IMG/VR virus record: IMGVR_UViG_3300006104_000010
Span: 1-30,332 of that record
Strand: one strand, 5' to 3'
Length of the DNA: 30,332 nucleotides
Source: a virus
The notes under the pieces were generated by a model, which saw nothing but the letters and a program-made list of their open reading frames with translations, did not search any database and had not been told where the DNA came from. Shown one piece after another: positions 14,877 to 20,685 of the stretch; position 1 is the first letter of the stretch; every line of letters begins with the position of its first letter. The translations under genes and the position numbers were made by a program.

Positions 14877-15182
14877 TTAGAATGGAATATCGTCCTCGGC
14901 GATCTCCGGCGACGTGGCACGGGTGATCGGGGCCGCAATCGGCGTCCTGGTATCGGCGGCACGAGGGGTGAAGATCGTGAAATTACCGATGATGGGCATC
15001 TGGAGATCAGGATTGGCATCACGCTCCTCCTTGGAGAACCCCTGCTTTACGAATCCATCATAGCCGAACTCATCCCGGCCATTCTTGTTCTCGATCAGGA
15101 CCAGATCTAGGTAGTTGTGCTTCTTCCCCCGATAGAGACGATTCTTATCGATCAGGTTGGTTTTGATTTTAACGGTAATCAT
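14877..15182 (-). CDS. ssb: Single-stranded DNA-binding protein-like
   Basis: This 101-residue protein ends in EDDIPF, the acidic tip by which bacterial-type SSB proteins recruit partners. The N-terminal 70 residues are strand-rich with basic and aromatic positions (KIKTNLIDKNRLYRGKKHNY), compatible with a short OB fold. It is shorter than cellular SSB (about 170) but usual for phage versions. It probably coats single strands at phage replication forks with the neighbouring helicase genes. The start ATG has a C/A-rich leader and no Shine-Dalgarno sequence, unlike the other early genes. Confidence 0.78.
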   Translation of the reverse strand: MITVKIKTNLIDKNRLYRGKKHNYLDLVLIENKNGRDEFGYDGFVKQGFSKEERDANPDLQMPIIGNFTIFTPRAADTRTPIAAPITRATSPEIAEDDIPF

Positions 15183-15195
15183 GGTGTCAGGTGTT

Positions 15196-16068
15196 TTAGG
15201 TGGTGGGTTGGGTTGTTGGTTTGGGGTTGAGTGGTTCGATCAGGATCTGCGAGGTGGCGTCATAGCCGGGGCCTAGCCACTCCAGCTTGTTCTCCTTGCG
15301 GAGGATCGGCAGCTCGATGCGGGAGATCATCCGGAGGGGACGTTGCTGCTTGCGGAATTCATGCGAGGTCAGGACCGCCGAGGCGACCATCTTCCCCATC
15401 GACTCGTAGCCTTTCTCGTAGGTCGTTTTCCCGTCATCGCCCTTCTTCTTGATCGACCTCCAGAAAAGACAATCCTTCTCCACATAGGTTCGGAAGCTGT
15501 CCGAGTTCAGATCCTCCATGCGGTCGCTATGGGGTTGCAGGACCACCGGCACGCCATCAAGGAGGAATACCCCGTTGCGTGAGCAGACCGCCCCGACATC
15601 CCGGGCAAAATCCGACAAGATCCGATTCACCCGTGGCAGCTCGATCTCCTCTCGCAGCACCGGGTTTTTATCCTCTAGGGCACCCAGCGCTGCGGCGGCC
15701 TCCTCGGCAGTCAGATTGCCATCCTTCAGCCTCTGGGCGATGGCCGACTTAGCACGACGGGCATGGCAGAGTTTCAGCGACTCCAGGGCAGATTCGATCA
15801 CGCCCCAGGCATCCATGCCTGGAATGACGGCGGCAGGGCCTCCGACGAAATCGAGACGGCCCGACTCCATCAGCGCCTGCGTGATCGTGATCAGATTGGC
15901 AGGACGCCCCTTCTGTTCGATCTCACGGGCATGGAGGAAAATCTCCGCACAGATTGGCGAAAGCCAATCCGGTGAGAACCCCTTCACCTCCGCAACCTGC
16001 CGACTTCCGTTGGCGACGATCCATCCCCGCACCAGATCATCGGCGCGGGGGTCAGTATATTGTTCCAT
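15196..16068 (-). CDS. DnaB-N-like replication protein (N-terminal half of a split helicase?)
   Basis: This is a 290-residue protein. Residues ~5-115 resemble the DnaB helicase N-terminal domain (LITITQALMESGRLDFVGG, then VIESALESLKLCHARRAK). The remainder resembles the middle of phage primase-helicase polyproteins, ending EWLGPGYDATSQILIEPL just before a Pro/Thr tail (NPKPTTQPTT). No P-loop is present. In related long proteins this region runs directly into a FLxDLLxEFPFAD linker and an ATPase, which here starts the gene at 13059-14156. The start ATG is behind GGGAGGAATTAGAAAG. It probably works together with that ATPase. Confidence 0.8.
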   Translation of the reverse strand: MEQYTDPRADDLVRGWIVANGSRQVAEVKGFSPDWLSPICAEIFLHAREIEQKGRPANLITITQALMESGRLDFVGGPAAVIPGMDAWGVIESALESLKLCHARRAKSAIAQRLKDGNLTAEEAAAALGALEDKNPVLREEIELPRVNRILSDFARDVGAVCSRNGVFLLDGVPVVLQPHSDRMEDLNSDSFRTYVEKDCLFWRSIKKKGDDGKTTYEKGYESMGKMVASAVLTSHEFRKQQRPLRMISRIELPILRKENKLEWLGPGYDATSQILIEPLNPKPTTQPTT

Positions 16069-16105
16069 TCTTTCTAATTCCTCCCTGTGGGTCTAGCGAC
16101 CCGTG

Positions 16106-16366
16106 TCAATTCGTGAACTTCACCTGCCAGACATGCGGCTCAGGCCATCGGTCATCAGGATTCAGACAGACAATCTCGTGACGCAGATGCCGCTTCATCA
16201 CATTCAGGATCTTCACGATTAGCGATGAGGCTGCATACCGTTCACCGGCAGTGCAGGTAGCCCGAAGGGGCTTGGGGAATAATCCCTTCAGCTCCTCGGG
16301 AACTCTCGTGATCTTGGCCGTGGCAAAATTCCCCGGCTTATCGGTCGTAGTGATCTCAAAGGTCAT
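16106..16366 (-). CDS. Hypothetical early protein
   Basis: This is an 86-residue protein that starts one base after the preceding stop. It has a beta-rich start (FEITTTDKPGNFATAKITRV), a basic middle with a single Cys, and a C-terminal WPEPHVWQVKFTN. It is not recognised. It is placed directly upstream of the DnaB-N-like gene, so a replication-associated role is plausible but unproven. The stop is followed immediately by a TTGACA junction motif. Confidence 0.7.
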   Translation of the reverse strand: MTFEITTTDKPGNFATAKITRVPEELKGLFPKPLRATCTAGERYAASSLIVKILNVMKRHLRHEIVCLNPDDRWPEPHVWQVKFTN

Positions 16367-16367
16367 T

Positions 16368-16574
16368 TTATTTCCGAAATACAGACCTGTATTCTTTGAG
16401 ATCAGAAATTACCTCATCGACCCCACGCAATAAGCACTCTTCAGGACCTCCTTTTTCAAAAAAACTAATGGTTGCGAGAAGCTCGATTGCAATAGTCCGT
16501 AATTCACAATCCCATACAGACATCCCATATTTTTCAAAAATACCTTCTAAAATCTCATGTGTTGGGGCACTCAC
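16368..16574 (-). CDS. Small AT-rich early protein
   Basis: This 68-residue protein starts at GTG. The GTGA overlaps the stop of the 159-residue gene and is preceded by AAGGAGGTGCGAA, so the start is well supported. It is acidic and helical (EILEGIFEKYGMSVWDCEL...). The gene is more AT-rich than its flanks, similar to the coiled-coil cassette gene at 14153, suggesting later acquisition. No family is recognised. Confidence 0.75.
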   Translation of the reverse strand: MSAPTHEILEGIFEKYGMSVWDCELRTIAIELLATISFFEKGGPEECLLRGVDEVISDLKEYRSVFRK

Positions 16575-17050
16575 TTCGCACCTCCTTCCTTGCTCAGGAG
16601 ATAATCGTAGAATTCCACCATCGGACGCAGCAGCTCACAGGCCTTCTTCCGGTCTGCACTATTCCAGCGATCCACGGCAACCTTCCGACGCCAGATGTCG
16701 AAGGACTGACGGATCCCCTCGATCGTCACGATCGCGGTCCCCTTGCCGAGACCTTCATTCAGCTTCGGCTTCTCCTCCGCCTGGGGAAGGCCGAGCTGGA
16801 GCTGAAGCTGGGAATCGATCTGCTCAATAGTATCCTCGACGAACTCCTCGCCATACGCCTTTTCGCCGTATTCCACCCACTGCCGCATCCAGAGCGACGA
16901 GCACTTCTTGGCCACGCGGATCCGGTATCCGATCTCGAAGTATTCCTGACCTGACAGCACCTCCGGCAGCACCAGCCCATCCGGGCGAAAATACCCCGCA
17001 GGCGTCATCTCTGTGGAGGTCACTCCCTCCTGTTCGATTTCTAATGTCAT
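16571..17050 (-). CDS. Hypothetical early protein
   Basis: This 159-residue protein starts behind GGAGGAAAAACAACG. An N-terminal strand-rich part (EMTPAGYFRPDGLVLPEVLSG) is followed by a long helical segment with Trp residues (SSLWMRQWVEYGEKAY) and a second helix pair ending LLSKEGGAK. The last codons double as the ribosome site of the next gene. It is not recognised; possibly a DNA-metabolism accessory, judged only from its operon. Confidence 0.75.
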   Translation of the reverse strand: MTLEIEQEGVTSTEMTPAGYFRPDGLVLPEVLSGQEYFEIGYRIRVAKKCSSLWMRQWVEYGEKAYGEEFVEDTIEQIDSQLQLQLGLPQAEEKPKLNEGLGKGTAIVTIEGIRQSFDIWRRKVAVDRWNSADRKKACELLRPMVEFYDYLLSKEGGAK

Positions 17051-17077
17051 CGTTGTTTTTCCTCCTAGTTGTTGCCG

Positions 17078-17575
17078 CTAGGCCCCCCGGCGGCGGTTGA
17101 GTTGAGCCTCCCGAAATGTTTCCCGACTGCTTTCCGACTTGCGGAACTTCGTCACCACGACCCCGAGGATGTCGGCGAATCCCACGACGTAGTGACTCAC
17201 CAGGGCGCGGGTTACACCCAGCTCCCGAGCGATCTCCGCCTGCGACTTCTTCCCATTGAGCTGATCCAGACCAGCGGCAAAGGCCAGCGCATGAACCATC
17301 ACGGGGAGATTCTTCCCCTGAAGCAGGAACGCGATCACCCGGCCAAAGGCCTCCCGATGCTCCGTGGCCACCTTCTTCGACTCCTCCTCATGCCACGCCT
17401 TTACACGGAGGGCGGCAGCAGGGGTGATCCCGAGCAGATCGGCGAGGATCTCCTCCTCTCGATCAATCTCGGCAGCCATATCAGGCTCATAGGCCTTCTC
17501 GAACGAATCGCCCACCCAGGCACGGAACGCACCATCGGGCGACGCGGAGACACCGCTATTATGAGGGAACATCAT
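17078..17575 (-). CDS. HTH transcription regulator, putative
   Basis: This 165-residue protein has a clear helix-turn-helix at residues ~109-130 (KKSQAEIARELGVTRALVSHYV), of the sigma-region-4/ParB type. About 85 mostly helical residues precede it and a basic C-terminus follows (KFRKSESSRETFREAQLNRR). The start overlaps the upstream stop by ATGA. It is the only strong classical HTH in the early operon, so it is a candidate activator of late genes or a replication initiator that binds repeats. Both possibilities are inferred. Confidence 0.78.
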   Translation of the reverse strand: MMFPHNSGVSASPDGAFRAWVGDSFEKAYEPDMAAEIDREEEILADLLGITPAAALRVKAWHEEESKKVATEHREAFGRVIAFLLQGKNLPVMVHALAFAAGLDQLNGKKSQAEIARELGVTRALVSHYVVGFADILGVVVTKFRKSESSRETFREAQLNRRRGA

Positions 17576-17901
17576 ATCGTTTTTGGATTCAGACCGAGTG
17601 ACGTGCGGATCCGGCAGGCCTTGTGCCCCGTCAAATCACAGAGAAGCTGGAGACCGGTGCCTTTCAGGAACCGGAGCAGCTCGTAGACCTCCGTGGCCGA
17701 GATCATCCCGTCCACATGATTGATCGCGTAGTTCGCATCACGGCAGCGGCTATACCGGCGACGCCCCACCTGGGCGACATCGGCAGGCTCTCCCTTGATC
17801 ACGATCCCCTTGCGTTCAAAGATCTTGTAGTCATCCACCGCCTGCTGGATCACAGCAGAGAGCAGACCCACCAGCGCATCATCCTCGGTCGTTTGCTTCA
17901 T
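17572..17901 (-). CDS. Hypothetical early protein
   Basis: This 109-residue protein starts at an ATGA overlap with the previous gene's stop, with AGGAGG 12-13 bases upstream. It has helices at both ends, a central basic and Cys-containing stretch (VGRRRYSRCRDANYAINHVDG), then a helical ELLRFLKGTGLQLLCDL and a basic end. The tight four-base overlaps at both ends show it is part of the translated early operon. No family or catalytic signature is recognised. Confidence 0.75.
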   Translation of the reverse strand: MKQTTEDDALVGLLSAVIQQAVDDYKIFERKGIVIKGEPADVAQVGRRRYSRCRDANYAINHVDGMISATEVYELLRFLKGTGLQLLCDLTGHKACRIRTSLGLNPKTI

Positions 17902-18083
17902 CGGATGCCCATGGCCTCCTGCTTGCGGTTCTCCATCCGGATCGACTTCGCCTTCGACGAGCGACGCAGGCCAGAGACAGCACCCCCGCGCTTACCTAGG
18001 AACGAGCAGGCCGCATACCAGTCGCAGCCATGATCACGCATCACCGAGCGCACCTTAAGTTCCCATCCGAGAGGCTTATTCAT
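17898..18083 (-). CDS. Early microprotein 5 (basic, 61 residues)
   Basis: The start ATG at 18083 is set by the GGAGGTGTCC junction that also ends the upstream gene (eight-base overlap). The open frame upstream to 18179 lacks such a site. The protein is basic (pI visibly high): KPLGWELKVRSVMRDHGCDW, then GKRGGAVSGLRRSSKAKSIR. It could bind nucleic acid. It is the last of five small genes with the same coupling signal. Function unknown. Confidence 0.75.
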   Translation of the reverse strand: MNKPLGWELKVRSVMRDHGCDWYAACSFLGKRGGAVSGLRRSSKAKSIRMENRKQEAMGIR

Positions 18084-18288
18084 GGACACCTCCCGCGTGG
18101 GCGATCTCCTCGATCCGGGACATCGGACGCACATCGAGGTGCGCCAAAGCCTTCCAGCACTGCTCCTCCTGATGACCATGCATCGGGCAGAGATGACGCG
18201 GCCCTACGACCACGCAGGCGATCTCCTCGCACCCATCTTCTTCGCACCGGACAAATACACCGGTGGCGGATCGCAGCACGCCGATCAT
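18076..18288 (-). CDS. Early microprotein 4 (zinc-ribbon-like, 70 residues)
   Basis: The start ATG at 18288 directly follows GGGAGGTGGGCG; the longer frame to 18384 is rejected because another gene occupies it. It contains C-x4-C-x4-C then a PxHxCPMHGHxxxxC segment, a plausible metal-binding cluster (CEEDGCEEIAC ... LCPMHGH). Small Cys/His proteins like this occur in host-takeover regions. No specific partner can be named. Confidence 0.72.
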   Translation of the reverse strand: MIGVLRSATGVFVRCEEDGCEEIACVVVGPRHLCPMHGHQEEQCWKALAHLDVRPMSRIEEIAHAGGVHE

Positions 18289-18377
18289 CGCCCACCTCCC
18301 TTTCGCAGGAAATCCCATCCGATGACAAAAAGCGTCACCGCTGCGAGTCCGGCATAGAATCGTCCCAGATCGCTCAT
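18285..18377 (-). CDS. Early microprotein 3 (30-residue single-span membrane protein)
   Basis: ATG AGC at 18377 follows GGGAGGTGCCCG, and the 30-codon frame ends at a TGA overlapping the next ATG. The residues are MSDLGRFYAGLAAVTLFVIG followed by a short basic tail ending GGGR. The central ~17 residues are hydrophobic, so one membrane span is predicted. It is recognised only through the repeated junction and the strong ribosome site; no family known. Confidence 0.68.
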   Translation of the reverse strand: MSDLGRFYAGLAAVTLFVIGWDFLRKGGGR

Positions 18378-18589
18378 CGGGCACCTCCCACGATCTGATC
18401 GATCACCGAGCCGACCTTTGGCTTATTGTCAGGAGAGGGGTAGACCGTCGAACGGATCTTCAGACCCGTGGAACGCTGGAGGGATGCCTTCTCCCATCCC
18501 GTCACACGGGAGTACCAATTCCAGACCCGACTCCAAAGCGAGGGACGCACCGATGCCAGGGCGGCATCCAGGCATGGATCCGTGCTCAT
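18374..18589 (-). CDS. Early microprotein 2 (71 residues)
   Basis: The start ATG at 18589 is preceded by GGAGGTGGCCG and overlaps the upstream stop; the longer frame to 18637 has no ribosome site. The sequence has a Trp-rich segment (SLWSRVWNWYSRVTGWEKAS) and ends VGGAR, whose codons form the ribosome site for the next gene. The Trp/Arg-rich amphipathic stretch might associate with membrane. Function unknown. Confidence 0.72.
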   Translation of the reverse strand: MSTDPCLDAALASVRPSLWSRVWNWYSRVTGWEKASLQRSTGLKIRSTVYPSPDNKPKVGSVIDQIVGGAR

Positions 18590-18693
18590 CGGCCACCTCC
18601 GATCTTGGAAAACAATCCAGCCAAAAGACCGGCACACTCCTCACGCCCGATCCAAAGGACCAGCGCCATCACGCCGAAAAAGATGGCGATCAT
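18586..18693 (-). CDS. Early microprotein 1 (35-residue membrane protein, operon head)
   Basis: The first gene of the leftward early operon starts at ATG 18693, preceded by GGGAGGTGCCCG. The 35 residues begin MIAIFFGVMALVLWIG, a strong membrane span, and end FSKIGGGR. The longer frame to 18783 would extend into the attP region and lacks a ribosome site. Such tiny membrane proteins at the head of early operons often act on the host envelope, but that is only a suggestion. Confidence 0.7.
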   Translation of the reverse strand: MIAIFFGVMALVLWIGREECAGLLAGLFSKIGGGR

Positions 18694-18785
18694 CGGGCAC
18701 CTCCCAAGGCTTGCGCCTGTGCTGTAATTCCTGCACACTGCCTGTCCAATCGATGAAAAACTACAGCTCCAAATTCCCCACAATT
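18694..18785. other. Leader between attP and the early operon
   Basis: These are ninety-odd bases with no gene. The early leftward promoter should lie here or within attP, but I see no convincing -35/-10 pair. A CCACAA-T-TTGTGG palindrome (18778-18790) overlaps the first integrase arm repeat and could be an operator. Confidence 0.45.
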
Positions 18786-18952
18786 TGTGGAACTTGTGTG
18801 GAACCGAGTTGTAAATCGTTGATTTAGACTAGAATAAACTACCCTGTGGTGTAACGGTAACATTGTTTTGGATGGTTTTGGGGTTGGTTTCTCTCTGTAG
18901 GGTTTGTTTTTTTTTACTTTTTCTCTCTCTTTTGTGTGGAACTATGTGGAAC
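18786..18952. other. Probable phage attachment site (attP) with integrase arm sites
   Basis: Four identical TGTGGAAC boxes lie in two pairs: 18786-18793 and 18797-18804 (11 bases apart), and 18935-18942 and 18945-18952 (10 bases apart). Between the pairs lies a tRNA-like sequence at 18840-18862. Paired, helically phased repeats on both sides of a tRNA-identical core, directly upstream of an integrase gene, is the lambda-type attP arrangement (P arm, core, P' arm). A small palindrome TAAATC-gtt-GATTTA (18812-18826) lies in the P arm. The repeats are seen; the role is inferred. Confidence 0.75.
18840..18862 (+). other. tRNA-like 5' fragment (probable tRNA-Gln), candidate attP core
   Basis: The 23 bases read as a tRNA 5' end: a seven-base acceptor half starting with T (TACCCTG), then TGGTGTAACGGTAACA. 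The latter fits U8, a D-stem with four pairs, A14, G18-G19 and A21. TTTTGGA, which fits a Gln (TTG) anticodon loop, follows a few bases later, but the anticodon stem and T-arm do not form, so it is not a working tRNA. It most likely matches a host tRNA gene used for integration. Confidence 0.6.
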
Positions 18953-18961
18953 TCTTGAATC

Positions 18962-20155
18962 ATGTCCTACCTGATCAAGAAAAAGAGGTCGCCGTACTGG
19001 TATCTCCGCAGCCGTGATTTGGAGACGGGGCGATGGGTTGAGAAATGCACGAAGCTCCGTCATGACGATGCGAAGGAATCGGCGAAGGCGATGAAGGAGG
19101 CCGCCAAGGCCACGACCGGCGAGGTGATTGCCAGACCCAGGCAAGGGGAGAATTTCTCCGAATGGGTTCCCGACTACATTCGCCAGCATTACGAAGGGAA
19201 ACCGCTCACGCAGCTCCGCAACCTTTATTTCTGGCGCACGATCCACGTCTTCCTCCACGAGAATGGCATCAGGCACCCCCGCGAGATCCGCTATGAGCAC
19301 GCTGCGGCCTACATGGCGTGGAGGAAGGGACCCGATGGCAACAACGCCGCCCACAACACGGCCCGAAACGAAGTGAAATTCCTCGCTTTCCTCATGAGCG
19401 AGGCGATCCGAAGGGAGCTGGCCGAGCGCAATCCCATCGCCCTTGCACGCATCGAGCTGGCTCCTGCTAAAGCCAAGAGGGAAATCTCCGACGCGGAGAT
19501 CGCGGCCTTCCGAAAGGAGTTTGAAAAGGAGGAGTCGTGGATGGGAACGGCCTTCGAGTTGCTGATCAATCTCGGTTGCCGATTCACCGAGGCAAGGGTG
19601 TCCAAGGAACGCATCGATTTCGACCGACTGACGATCCAACTCACCGATTCCAAGCGTGATGCCCTCGATCCGAGGAAATACTTTACCGCGCCAATCTCCG
19701 AGCAGTTGGCGACCTTCCTGAAGACGATTAACTGGTACGACGGACACACCATGCCGGTTCCGACCCGCATGATGAACCGAAATTTCAATCGGGCGCTCCA
19801 TCGTGCTACTCCAGGCGTGACGAGTCATTGTTGCAGGGTTTCCTTTATTTCACGGTGCCATCGAGCCGGGCTCTCCGAGCACGAAGCGATGCGGTTGGTG
19901 AATCACTCGACGAGGATGGTCCACCGGCTTTACTCGAAGCTGAACGTCGAGGACGCACGGACCGCGATGATGAAGGTGCCTTTGCCCCCGCCTCCTGGGC
20001 GAGGAACTGCCGTACCCAGCGAAGGGTCGTCTTCTTCCCGAAAAAAGGGCAGCCGAGCTTCTTCAGCCCCCCGAGGTCGACAGGGGACATCCCGACGAAC
20101 TCGGAAAGATGCCGGGGGAACTCGAGGCGGTCGGGGTCGATCTGCGGGATCATAA
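18962..20155 (+). CDS. int: Tyrosine-family integrase
   Basis: This 397-residue site-specific recombinase would insert and excise the phage at attP. The catalytic residues are readable: Arg207 (LGCRFTEAR), Lys231 or Lys239 in the beta-hairpin, His289-x-x-Arg292 (SHCCR), His315 (VNHST) and the nucleophile Tyr324 (HRLYSKL). The N-terminal ~170 residues carry arm/core-binding domains. The catalytic fold ends near residue 340. The last ~58 residues are low-complexity Pro/Arg/Gly/Ser and lie antisense to the conserved domain of the excisionase-like gene, suggesting the original stop was lost. The ATG is 10 bases after the last arm repeat. Confidence 0.95.
   Translation: MSYLIKKKRSPYWYLRSRDLETGRWVEKCTKLRHDDAKESAKAMKEAAKATTGEVIARPRQGENFSEWVPDYIRQHYEGKPLTQLRNLYFWRTIHVFLHENGIRHPREIRYEHAAAYMAWRKGPDGNNAAHNTARNEVKFLAFLMSEAIRRELAERNPIALARIELAPAKAKREISDAEIAAFRKEFEKEESWMGTAFELLINLGCRFTEARVSKERIDFDRLTIQLTDSKRDALDPRKYFTAPISEQLATFLKTINWYDGHTMPVPTRMMNRNFNRALHRATPGVTSHCCRVSFISRCHRAGLSEHEAMRLVNHSTRMVHRLYSKLNVEDARTAMMKVPLPPPPGRGTAVPSEGSSSSRKKGSRASSAPRGRQGTSRRTRKDAGGTRGGRGRSAGS
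19845..20153 (-). CDS. Putative excisionase / HTH protein nested antisense in int
   Basis: This is a 102-residue frame from ATG 20153 (an in-frame GTG at 20162 is the alternative), wholly inside the integrase gene on the opposite strand; its start codon overlaps the integrase stop. Residues ~13-55 look like a real winged/excisive HTH (HLSEFVGMSPVDLGGLKKLG, then TTLRWVRQFLAQEA), similar to Nu1/MerR-type excisionases. From ~60 on it is Ser/Arg low complexity opposite the integrase active site. It lies 15 bases after the leftward RHH gene, forming a two-gene unit. Excisionase is inferred from location and fold. Confidence 0.65.
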   Translation of the reverse strand: MIPQIDPDRLEFPRHLSEFVGMSPVDLGGLKKLGCPFFGKKTTLRWVRQFLAQEAGAKAPSSSRSVRPRRSASSKAGGPSSSSDSPTASLRARRARLDGTVK

Positions 20156-20168
20156 AAAACACGGGATT

Positions 20169-20321
20169 TTACTTTTTCGGGGTGCCGTAGGTTTTCTTGA
20201 TCGCCTTACGGACGAGGTCGGCGACCTTGAGATCTTCCTGCGCTGCCAGCCTGCGGAGGTGCATGATTACTGGCTCGGCAACTCGCACATTGATTCTTGA
20301 TTCCTTAACGATTCCGTTCAT
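20169..20321 (-). CDS. Ribbon-helix-helix repressor, leftward (50 residues)
   Basis: This short gene runs from ATG 20321, with AAGGG just upstream, to TAA 20169. The sequence ESRINVRVAEPVIMHLRRLA followed by AAQEDLKVADLVRKAIKKTY has the RHH pattern: a short basic strand, helix A, a turn and helix B with the LVRKAI motif. Length and charge match Arc/CopG-type DNA-binding dimers. It is divergent from a second RHH gene and cotranscribed with the excisionase-like gene, suggesting the Cro-like arm of a lysis-lysogeny switch. The family assignment is by pattern; the regulatory role is inferred. Confidence 0.75.
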   Translation of the reverse strand: MNGIVKESRINVRVAEPVIMHLRRLAAQEDLKVADLVRKAIKKTYGTPKK

Positions 20322-20418
20322 GGAGCCCTTTGTGCCACGAATGGCGCCAACGTAGCAAGCAAAAATTTAAGCAAAATGATTATTTGATTTTGTGACCGAA
20401 GGGGGCACATTGTGCCCT
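20322..20418. promoter_or_regulatory. Divergent control region between two RHH genes
   Basis: This is a 97-base AT-rich spacer between divergent DNA-binding genes, so it must hold two opposed promoters. I can see many A/T tracts (20355-20390) but no unambiguous -35/-10 pair. TTTGTGCC (20329-20336), half of the palindrome at 20403-20417, sits close to the leftward start, so both starts are flanked by the same half-site. Confidence 0.65.
20403..20417. promoter_or_regulatory. Palindromic operator GGGCACA-T-TGTGCCC
   Basis: A perfect seven-base inverted repeat around one central base ends one base before the rightward RHH start codon. Binding here would block that gene's initiation. Similar short palindromes are typical targets of RHH dimers and tetramers. 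Confidence 0.75.
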
Positions 20419-20637
20419 ATGGCATTAACCGCAATGATACGCGCCAAAGTGGAACCTTCCATGAAGGCAGAATTAGAACGCCTTGCTCGCGAAGAAGGCC
20501 CGGGGGTAACCGTTTCTGATTTAGTCAGAAGGGCTGTCCACCATGTTTATTTTAAGGAAAAGGTAACGCTTTACCCCTTGGAAGAGATTTCAGCCCTCCG
20601 GGCGGCTGAGGAACCCAAAAAGTCGAGGAAGGGCTGA
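20419..20637 (+). CDS. Ribbon-helix-helix repressor, rightward (72 residues)
   Basis: ATG 20419 is preferred over an in-frame GTG at 20392, because the operator palindrome would otherwise be coding and because AGGGGG stands 13 bases upstream. It begins MALTAMIRAKVEPSMKAEL followed by a helix, a Gly-Pro-Gly turn and VSDLVRRAVHHVYF: strand, helix, helix as in CopG/Arc/RelB-type proteins. The C-terminal ~25 residues are charged and could mediate interaction. It is the candidate lysogeny repressor or its antagonist. The next gene on the same strand follows after 48 bases. Confidence 0.75.
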   Translation: MALTAMIRAKVEPSMKAELERLAREEGPGVTVSDLVRRAVHHVYFKEKVTLYPLEEISALRAAEEPKKSRKG

Positions 20638-20651
20638 TTTTAGCCTTCCCC
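20624..20651 (+). terminator. Hairpin overlapping the rightward RHH stop
   Basis: GGAAGGGCT pairs with AGCCTTCC around a GATTTT loop with one bulge. No T run follows on the plus strand, so it may attenuate transcription into the membrane protein gene rather than terminate fully. Confidence 0.4.
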
Positions 20652-20685
20652 ACCGGATGCCGTTTGTATCACGAATAGAGACATC

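Noticed and set aside
18840-18904. A complete functional tRNA gene
   Set aside because: The acceptor half and D-arm fit, and AGGGT at 18899-18903 could pair with ACCCT, but the anticodon stem is four bases short and no T-arm (GTTCRA) exists.
18914-19828. 304-codon minus-strand frame opposite the integrase
   Set aside because: It covers the catalytic core of int, starts internally, has no ribosome site, and reads as an antisense shadow without a recognisable domain, unlike the smaller minus frame at 19845-20153.
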